A stretch of 64,000 nucleotides of DNA from Methanosphaera sp. ISO3-F5 (lineage in GTDB: Archaea; Methanobacteriota; Methanobacteria; Methanobacteriales; Methanobacteriaceae), in the NCBI RefSeq assembly GCF_034480035.2, contig NZ_CP118753.2, positions 767,001 through 831,000 of the forward strand, in the 5' to 3' direction. Under the pieces are notes generated by a model. That model was not told where the DNA came from. It was given only the letters and a program-made list of their open reading frames with translations, and did no database searches. The position numbers were made by a program, and so were the translations under genes. Below are positions 57,914 through 64,000 of this stretch, piece by piece (the stretch's first letter is position 1; the number at the start of each line of letters is the position of its first letter).

Positions 57914-58072
57914 ATGGCAAAATATAAATGTATGTTATGTGGATGGGTATACGACTCAGAAAAAGGAGACGAAGCACACGGAATAGCACCAGGCACATCA
58001 TTTGAAGATTTACCTGATGACTGGAAATGCCCATTATGTGGTGCAGGAAAAGACATGTTCCAAGCACAATAA
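57914..58072 (+). CDS. Rubredoxin
   Basis: A 52-aa electron carrier. The Fe(Cys)4 site is formed by CMLCGWVYD and [11 protein letters not shown] (two CxxC pairs), with the usual [18 protein letters not shown] between them. ATG 57914 follows GGAGTGAT. It lies 53 bases after the DtxR-type gene. It can serve as an electron donor to rubrerythrin and superoxide reductase, both encoded 3 kb away, or to flavin diiron oxygen reductases. Confidence 0.96.
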   Translation: MAKYKCMLCGWVYDSEKGDEAHGIAPGTSFEDLPDDWKCPLCGAGKDMFQAQ

Positions 58073-58093
58073 GTTAAGTAATATAATTACTAA

Positions 58094-58110
58094 CTTCCTT
58101 TTTTTTCTTA
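58094..58110 (+). terminator. T-run after rubredoxin
   Basis: CTTCC followed by eight T and TCTTA lies about 25 bases after the rubredoxin stop, a probable oligo-T terminator ahead of the next gene's promoter. Confidence 0.45.
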
Positions 58111-58281
58111 AAATAATCTTTCTAACACTATTTTTAATAAAATTTATCATTTTATAAAGTATTTTATTCTCAAATATTATTTTTTCTAAAAAATATAACT
58201 ATTATATAACTTAGATTACATATAAGTAATTAATTATGATTTAATCATAAAATTTTGAAAAAAGTATAAGGTGGTGAAAAC

Positions 58282-59196
58282 ATGTTACTAGTTGAAGGAG
58301 TAGTTGGTGGAAAAAAATACAGAGAACCATTCTCAAAAGGAATCCTTTCAAAATCATTAGTAAGATCAGAAGTTGATCCAGACAAAGCATATGAAATAGC
58401 TTCTGAAGTAGAAGAATCAATCACAAACGATGGGACAACAGTAATTTCAGTTACTGATTTAATAAAAATAGTTAAAGAAAAACTAAAAGAAGACGACCCA
58501 GTATTAGCAAAAAAATATATAATATGGAAAGAAATAAGAAGATCTAAAGATCCATTAATAATACTTATAGGTGGAGCATCAGGGATAGGAACATCATCAA
58601 TTTCTTTCGAATTAGCAAATAGGCTGGGAATAAAAAGTTTACTAAGTACTGATATGATACGTGAAGTAATGAGAAAAATGGTATCAAAACAGTTATGTCC
58701 AACACTATTTGAATCAAGTTACACAGCAGAAGAAGCATTAAAAACACCCGCACCACCAGAATTTGATAAAACATTACTCGGATTTAAAGATCATGTAGAA
58801 ACAGTAAGTGTAGGATTAACCGGCGTAATAGAACGTTCAATAAAAGAAGGTATAAGCATAGTAATAGAAGGAGTGCATATAGTACCAGGATTTATTGATG
58901 AAGAACTATTAAACACACCAAACGTTTACATGTTTGTATTAGCATTATCCGATGAAGAAATACATAGAGGAAGATTCTACTCAAGATGTCGTCAATTATG
59001 GGCAAGAAGACCATTAAAAAGATACCTTAAAAACTTCACATCAATTAGAAAAACACATAATTACATAGTAAATGTTGCAGATAAACATGATGTACCAGTA
59101 ATAGAAAATATTGATGTAACAACAACTATAGATGAAATAATAGAACACATCTTAGAAGTAAAACAACAAGAAAGATTAGAGAAAAAACAAAAATAA
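58282..59196 (+). CDS. pgk2: 2-phosphoglycerate kinase
   Basis: A 304-aa enzyme that makes 2,3-bisphosphoglycerate, the precursor of cyclic 2,3-diphosphoglycerate, a solute of Methanobacteriales. The N-terminal ~90 residues form an ATP-cone ([36 protein letters not shown]). The P-loop is [14 protein letters not shown] near residue 95. It continues with [14 protein letters not shown] and [21 protein letters not shown] precedes the ATG. The cluster contains no cyclase (cpgS) next to it. Confidence 0.9.
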   Translation: MLLVEGVVGGKKYREPFSKGILSKSLVRSEVDPDKAYEIASEVEESITNDGTTVISVTDLIKIVKEKLKEDDPVLAKKYIIWKEIRRSKDPLIILIGGASGIGTSSISFELANRLGIKSLLSTDMIREVMRKMVSKQLCPTLFESSYTAEEALKTPAPPEFDKTLLGFKDHVETVSVGLTGVIERSIKEGISIVIEGVHIVPGFIDEELLNTPNVYMFVLALSDEEIHRGRFYSRCRQLWARRPLKRYLKNFTSIRKTHNYIVNVADKHDVPVIENIDVTTTIDEIIEHILEVKQQERLEKKQK

Positions 59197-59525
59197 TCTA
59201 ATCCACATTTTTTTTAAATATATGTGCTGTGTGAAAACTAATTTTGCTATGCTAATTGCAAATAGTTTTATATGATGCATTGAACATAATCTCCTACAAT
59301 ATTCCATAGTTATGAACATGATTATAATAACTTTTTCTTAAAAACTTTAAAAAAGAATTCTTTGCACGCTTCAATAACACCTATTATTAATATAACAATT
59401 AAATTACATATAATCTCTTTTTCCAATATTTTTTAATTATTCGTTTATTAAATCTAATAAAGTATTTAAATATTAATTAATAATAAATATAAATTACTAA
59501 ACGATTAACAATGGTGATGTAATTA
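59197..59525. other. Spacer upstream of the secreted Ig-like gene
   Basis: 329 AT-rich bases without a frame. TATTTAAATATTAATTAAT near 59462 is a likely TATA region. GGTGATG at 59513 is the ribosome-binding site of the next gene. Nothing else stands out. Confidence 0.4.
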
Positions 59526-60512
59526 ATGATAAACAATAATTTAAAAAAGATTATATTACTACTATCACTCTGTTTTCTATTAATAGGAATAGTAAGTGCT
59601 ACCAGTACCAATGACACTACAACAAAAACAAGTAATATGATTAAAGAGGAAAAAAATGTTGATACAAGCATAGCAAAAACAAATATCATCAATAAAAATG
59701 TGAACAAAGAAGTCAAAAAAGCACCTAAAAAAAATAATACAAAATTATCTATAAGTTTAAACCAATCAAAAGCAATATTGAATGATAAAGTCAAAGTAAC
59801 AGTAACCTTAAAAGATAACAAGAACAAACCAATAAAAAATCAAAATATTTCAGTAAAAATTGGTACAAAAATATATACAAAAGTAACAAACAAGAACGGT
59901 AAAATAGTACTAAACTATAAAATAACAGATAATAATGTACTTGGAAAGAATATCACAGCAAAATATAAAGGAAACACAGTTTACATATCATCAAAAGCAA
60001 CTAAACTACTAAAATCAAACGAAGCAACAATCTACAATAAAAAAATGAAACAAATAGCCACATATATTGACAAAATAGAAAAACTAGAAGATGCCATAGA
60101 TATGGTGGAAGATCGGTTAGATGATAAACATATCTCATTTAACACAGCATATAAACAAATAAATTCTTATATTACAAGTTCAATAAATTATCTGAATAAA
60201 GCAATAACAACTTCAAACGATTTATACAAATATTTAACAGATAAAAACAGAAAAACATTCATAAACTTGAATAAAAATGAATTAAAAACAGTAAAATCAA
60301 TAATGTTAGAACATCAGAAAATCTGGAAACAAACAAAATTATTTGTTGATGGAAAAATATCAGAAAAAACATTTAATTCACGATTATTCTCTTTGGATAA
60401 TAAAATTGAGAATTATGATGATGCTCTTGATATCATCGAGTTTAAAATAAAAAATTTGTATCTTAAATATCCTAGTTTAATTAAAGGTGTTGAAAAATAT
60501 TTTATTGATTAA
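59526..60512 (+). CDS. Secreted protein with one Ig-like domain and helical tail
   Basis: The 328-aa protein has an N-terminal signal peptide (LKKIILLLSLCFLLIGIVSA, then TSTND). Residues ~75-165 form one Ig-like module (KLSISLNQSKAILNDKVKVTVTLKD, VTNKNGKIVLNYKI, KNITAKYKGNTVYISS), like the repeats in the adhesin-like protein at 41131. Residues ~170-328 are helical and Lys-rich, with no membrane anchor. It is probably exported and cell-wall associated. GGTGATG precedes ATG 59526. The helical half is unrecognised. Confidence 0.75.
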   Translation: MINNNLKKIILLLSLCFLLIGIVSATSTNDTTTKTSNMIKEEKNVDTSIAKTNIINKNVNKEVKKAPKKNNTKLSISLNQSKAILNDKVKVTVTLKDNKNKPIKNQNISVKIGTKIYTKVTNKNGKIVLNYKITDNNVLGKNITAKYKGNTVYISSKATKLLKSNEATIYNKKMKQIATYIDKIEKLEDAIDMVEDRLDDKHISFNTAYKQINSYITSSINYLNKAITTSNDLYKYLTDKNRKTFINLNKNELKTVKSIMLEHQKIWKQTKLFVDGKISEKTFNSRLFSLDNKIENYDDALDIIEFKIKNLYLKYPSLIKGVEKYFID

Positions 60513-60525
60513 ATATAATATTTAA

Positions 60526-60540
60526 TCTTTTCTTTTTTTT
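60526..60540 (+). terminator. T-run after the Ig-like gene
   Basis: CTTTTCTTTTTTTT lies 14-28 bases after the stop at 60512, in the convergent gap before superoxide reductase. Assigned by position and composition. Confidence 0.45.
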
Positions 60541-60654
60541 ATTTATTAAATTATTATGTCTATTTTTTTGCTCTGAATTACTAGTTAACATTTCTAGTAA
60601 TCTATCATTATTATTAAGTTTTTTTTAGAAAAAGAAAAAAATTATGGGAAAGAT

Positions 60655-61029
60655 TTAAGCTTTCCATAATCCGTGAAGAGTACAGAATTCTCTTGCTTCT
60701 ACTGAATCTGCTTCAGGGATTTTGAATGTTGCTTCAGGTTTGTCACCAGGATTTAAGTACTGTTTGTGGATTTGTCCATCAGCAATTAATTCTATCATTG
60801 CAATGTAATGGTCTTCATCCATTGGGTGTTCTACTTCTCCTACTTTAACATGGTATCCATCTTCAATTCTTGTTACGATTGGAACGTGTTTTGGAGATCC
60901 TTCACCTTCAGTTTTTGCTTCTATAACATTTAATTGTGCTACATCAACATCTTGTCCTGGTTTAATTATTTCAATAATATTTCCACTATTTTTACATAAA
61001 ACTATGCTTGTTTTATCAAAATCTGCCAT
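60655..61029 (-). CDS. Superoxide reductase (neelaredoxin/desulfoferrodoxin-like)
   Basis: A 124-aa protein that reduces superoxide to peroxide. The Fe(His)4Cys centre is visible: SPKHVPIV (His with the neighbouring Lys), VEHPMDEDHYI (two His) and FCTLHGLW (Cys and His). The N-terminus keeps a remnant of the desulforedoxin domain (VLCKNSGNIIE) but has only one of the four Cys, so the second iron site is lost. GGAG precedes the ATG. It lies 68 bases downstream of rubrerythrin on the same strand and may be cotranscribed. Confidence 0.92.
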   Translation of the reverse strand: MADFDKTSIVLCKNSGNIIEIIKPGQDVDVAQLNVIEAKTEGEGSPKHVPIVTRIEDGYHVKVGEVEHPMDEDHYIAMIELIADGQIHKQYLNPGDKPEATFKIPEADSVEAREFCTLHGLWKA

Positions 61030-61097
61030 GATATTTAACTCCTAATCATTTTCTATAAAAAAATGGTTTGGGTGGTGAGGTGTAAGCTTCTATATAC

Positions 61098-61670
61098 TTA
61101 GAAGTCTTCTTGTGATAATTCGAAGTATGCGGATGGGTGTTCACATATTGGACATACTTCTGGTGGTTTTTCTCCTTTGTATACGAAACCACATTTTCTG
61201 CATACCCATGTAATTTCTTCGTCTCTGTTGAAGAATGTTTCTCCTTCTACCATTGCTAGTAATTTTCGGTATCTTTCTTCGTGGTGTGCTTCTACTAGAC
61301 CGATGTTTCTTAATCTTGCTGCTATTGTGGAAAATCCTTCTTCTTCTGCTACATCAGCAAATTCTGGGTACATGGATGTAGCTTCTTCGTTTTCTCCTTC
61401 TGCTGCTGCTTTAAGGTTTTCGGCTGTGGTTCCGTATGTGAATCCTACACTTGTTGGGATGTCGATACAATCTGCATCTTCTTTTAATTCTTGTATCATT
61501 TTAAATAATACTTTTGCGTGTTGGAATTCGTTATCTGCTGTTAATAGGAATATTTCAGCGATTTTTTCGAATCCTTCTTTTTTTGCAATTTTAGAGTACA
61601 TTGTGTATCTGTTTCTTGCTTGACTTTCTCCAACGAATGCTTTGGATAAATTTTCTAATGTTTTTACCAT
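61098..61670 (-). CDS. rbr: Rubrerythrin
   Basis: A 190-aa peroxidase. The N-terminal four-helix diiron domain carries Glu/His ligands in FVGESQARNRYTMYSKIA, DNEFQHAKVLF and EAHHEERYRKL. The C-terminal rubredoxin-like domain has WVCRKCGFVYKG and CPICEHPSAYFEL. It reduces peroxide using electrons from rubredoxin, removing the product of superoxide reductase. AGGTGAT precedes the ATG. Typical length. Confidence 0.96.
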   Translation of the reverse strand: MVKTLENLSKAFVGESQARNRYTMYSKIAKKEGFEKIAEIFLLTADNEFQHAKVLFKMIQELKEDADCIDIPTSVGFTYGTTAENLKAAAEGENEEATSMYPEFADVAEEEGFSTIAARLRNIGLVEAHHEERYRKLLAMVEGETFFNRDEEITWVCRKCGFVYKGEKPPEVCPICEHPSAYFELSQEDF

Positions 61671-61808
61671 ATTAAATCACCTTTTTTTATAACAAAACTT
61701 ATTAAAATTTATTTATTTATTGTTTTATTATAAAGGTATTTATCTGTTTTTTAAGTATATATAAATTATTATTTTTAATAAAAAAAGTAAAAACGAGGGG
61801 GAGGATTA

Positions 61809-63611
61809 TTAGAATATCCATATAATTGTTGTTATTGCTGCAATTATGAATACTAGTGGTGCTAATAGTTTACTAACGCTGACTACGGAGGATATTGTTG
61901 TTACTAATTCGGTTGAGTTGTTTGGACCTAATGTTTTAATGTTTACTCTTGCTGTGGATGAGGCAACACTTACCTGTTCAAGGTCGTTTAATGCTTCTGG
62001 AATTAGGTCTAGTATTGCTTGTATTAATTTTTCTTCATGTTTAAATCCTACTGTTAATCCTCCACCGGATATTGTGTTTACCATGTGTGTATCTGTTGTC
62101 ATGGTTTCCATCATATCTATTTCTGGGTATTTGTTTTTTATTGCTTCAAACATTTTTTCTCTGAAGCCTGTTTGCATATTGTTTCCATCAAATACGATGT
62201 ATAACATTTTTTGATTGTTTACTTCTGTAATCATCAATTTTACTCCACTTTCACCGATTCCATCTTTAATAGGTATTTCGTCTAGTGGATTATATGCGTA
62301 TCCCATTTTTATTGGATACATTTCTGGTTTTGTTATTTTATCTATTGCTTTTTCGATTTGGTATACTCTGTTATGTCCTGGAAGTAAGCGTTCATAGTTT
62401 CCGTTTAGGCAGTTATGACAATCTACTAGTACAACGTCTTTAATGTTTGTCATATACTTTGTTTGGTAGATCATGGATAATCCTACTCCATAATCTATGT
62501 CATCTCCAGGGTTTGGGGCGAATGTGCTTAGTAGTATGGCACCTTCATCAAAGAATTGTACTCCTATTTTTGCGTCATTAAATTGTACTCTCTGGAATTC
62601 TGTTGCTTTATCTGTGTATGTTAATTCTGGTAGTACATTGTTTATTGCATCTGTTATTTTGGATACTTCTTTTGATGCTACTGGATTAAAGTCATGTGTA
62701 GCTGCTCCATGGGCTACTATTGCAAAGTCTTCTAATTGGTTTGATAGGATGGTGGGCATGTTTCCTCCACCGATATTACCAACAGGTCCTGGGTGTATGC
62801 ATGGTGATATAAAGTTTGCTTTTATTCCATTTTTTGTTTTGAAACTTATTAATGATACTATTGTGTCAATGTCTTCTCCCATTTCACTAAATACTTCTTC
62901 CATTGCTATTGATCCTTCAGTCACTTGTGCAATGAATAAACTTAGTAATTCCAGTCCACCTACTCCTAAGTTACTTTTTATTGGTGATTCTATCACAGAT
63001 ACAAAGGCGTATACTGCTATTGCCAGAACTAATGCTCCAATTATCGCCTTTAAGTATAATGAGTAAATATTTGCTGTTGTAGCGGCTGTTAAATTGTTGA
63101 TTAGTACCCACATACTTATTGTTAGTATGGGTTGTATTGCTGAAATTATTACTCCTTGGAAGTATCTGATGTTTGATGTTGCCCATAGTACTAATGTTTC
63201 TATTGCGAAACCAAATAATAATCCTAGTAGTAAAGTGTTTGATGTAATGTCTATATGTATTATTAATGTTATTATTGCTCCTAACAGGTAAAAGAAACAT
63301 GTTATAAGCATATACACGAATGCGAGGAACATTGCTTGTTTAAGTTTGACATGTCTTCCATTAAGTTTGTTTACTATTGAATGTATTAATCCTCCTGATG
63401 CTATGGTTGTCAGACCTAGTAGGAAGAAAGTTGTTGCAGCACCATCTAGGAATGAGTAAACAACTGAGTTCGTGCTTAATCCTGGTGTTAAACATTCAAC
63501 AATTCCTCCAGTCAGTATACTGATGATTAATATTAGGAAAACAGATATTTTAGTTTTTGGAAGGGTTACCATATATTTTGTTAATCCAATTATTCTCTCT
63601 GATAATCCCAT
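61809..63611 (-). CDS. DUF2070 family membrane protein
   Basis: A 600-aa protein. The N-terminal ~210 residues have about seven hydrophobic helices. The soluble part has FISPCIHPGPVGNIGGGNMPTIL (His-Pro-Gly-Pro), HGAATHDFNP, DCHNCLNGNYE and a late TTDTHMVNTISGGGLTVGFKHEE, all rich in His/Asp like a metal hydrolase site. It ends in a C-terminal hydrophobic segment (APLVFIIAAITTIIWIF). This matches the archaeal DUF2070 family, whose function is unknown. It is divergent from the fumarase gene across 125 bases. Confidence 0.85.
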   Translation of the reverse strand: MGLSERIIGLTKYMVTLPKTKISVFLILIISILTGGIVECLTPGLSTNSVVYSFLDGAATTFFLLGLTTIASGGLIHSIVNKLNGRHVKLKQAMFLAFVYMLITCFFYLLGAIITLIIHIDITSNTLLLGLLFGFAIETLVLWATSNIRYFQGVIISAIQPILTISMWVLINNLTAATTANIYSLYLKAIIGALVLAIAVYAFVSVIESPIKSNLGVGGLELLSLFIAQVTEGSIAMEEVFSEMGEDIDTIVSLISFKTKNGIKANFISPCIHPGPVGNIGGGNMPTILSNQLEDFAIVAHGAATHDFNPVASKEVSKITDAINNVLPELTYTDKATEFQRVQFNDAKIGVQFFDEGAILLSTFAPNPGDDIDYGVGLSMIYQTKYMTNIKDVVLVDCHNCLNGNYERLLPGHNRVYQIEKAIDKITKPEMYPIKMGYAYNPLDEIPIKDGIGESGVKLMITEVNNQKMLYIVFDGNNMQTGFREKMFEAIKNKYPEIDMMETMTTDTHMVNTISGGGLTVGFKHEEKLIQAILDLIPEALNDLEQVSVASSTARVNIKTLGPNNSTELVTTISSVVSVSKLLAPLVFIIAAITTIIWIF

Positions 63612-63736
63612 AGCCTACCTCCATGGATTTATATAAAATACTATATGTTATATATTATATTAAATTTAATGATTGTATTAAGTATTTAATTAATAAAAAA
63701 CAGAAGTAATATATAGTAATTATATGGGGTATAATT

Positions 63737-64000
63737 TTGGAATATGAATTAAACACACCATTAAAAGATGTAGACATAAATAAATTAAAAGCAGGAGATA
63801 CTGTTTATTTGACGGGTAAAATTTTCACTGCTCGTGATAGTGCACATAAAAGAATTATTGAATCTGGCGCGCCAATGGATCTGGAAGGCGTTGTATTGTT
63901 TCATGCAGGTCCTATTATACGTCAACAAGATGATGAGTATAAAATTGTTGCAGTAGGTCCTACCACTAGTATGCGTATGAACCCTTATGAGGCCGATGTT
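63737..64000 (+). CDS. Fumarate hydratase class I, beta subunit (3' partial)
   Basis: 88 codons of a fumarase/tartrate-dehydratase beta subunit (Fumerase_C) run off the window end. The start is TTG 63737 behind [47 protein letters not shown] and [15 protein letters not shown] are typical. The alpha subunit is not adjacent upstream. It hydrates fumarate in the incomplete reductive TCA path of methanogens. Confidence 0.93.
   Translation, partial: MEYELNTPLKDVDINKLKAGDTVYLTGKIFTARDSAHKRIIESGAPMDLEGVVLFHAGPIIRQQDDEYKIVAVGPTTSMRMNPYEADV

Noticed and set aside
62497-63066. 189-aa plus-strand frame over DUF2070
   Set aside because: Antisense shadow of a gene with good domain matches on the minus strand.

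Overview
The window is low-GC archaeal DNA, very probably from a Methanosphaera-like member of the Methanobacteriales. I infer this from AT-rich coding, archaeal gene types (apgM, 2-phosphoglycerate kinase, archaeal CoaD, an RqcH/NFACT protein, DUF2070, class III signal-peptide pilins, an archaeal SRP RNA), strong GGTGAT/GGGGAT ribosome-binding sites and adhesin-like proteins. The order asnB-gatC-ACT protein-hom-apgM-pyrG (43.9-51.7 kb) matches, as I recall it, Methanothermobacter MTH414-419. The species call is an inference.

Layout. 1-6.3 kb: a 5'-truncated CDP-glycerol glycerophosphotransferase followed by four family-2 glycosyltransferase genes. 6.5-11.2 kb: valS, aroA, nth. 11.4-17.3 kb: a second polysaccharide cassette with an SGNH-like protein, a glycosyltransferase carrying a duplicated C-terminal module, a protein without a DxD motif and another family-2 enzyme; three of these are paralogues of the first cassette. 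17.6-18.1 kb: SRP RNA and tRNA-Ser(GCT). 18.2-21.4 kb: a coiled-coil protein, an aminotransferase and a radical SAM protein. 21.8-22.65 kb: a decayed HEPN/MNT toxin-antitoxin pair. 22.8-25.6 kb: coaD, a two-gene pilin operon (one gene of only 59 aa), a frameshifted glycosyltransferase and a metallo-hydrolase. 25.7-27.8 kb: rqcH.

27.9-40.8 kb is a third surface-polysaccharide island: a DUF1919/TupA-like ATP-grasp protein, a 1024-aa double glycosyltransferase and a 2399-aa protein with eleven tandem repeats ahead of four glycosyltransferase-like domains. 41.1-43.3 kb encodes an adhesin-like beta-helix/Ig-like protein. 43.5-51.7 kb is amino-acid and nucleotide metabolism. 51.7-53.3 kb has a prepilin peptidase with a pilin. 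53.3-55.4 kb has divergent cysE and cysK with paired palindromes between them. 55.5-61.7 kb holds an acyl-CoA synthetase, a DtxR-type regulator, rubredoxin, 2-phosphoglycerate kinase, a secreted Ig-like protein, superoxide reductase and rubrerythrin. 61.8-64 kb: a DUF2070 membrane protein and the start of a fumarase beta subunit.

The main theme is cell-surface construction. Three polysaccharide islands, an adhesin, a secreted Ig-like protein and two pilin loci sit among housekeeping genes. No insertion sequence, CRISPR array or prophage was seen.
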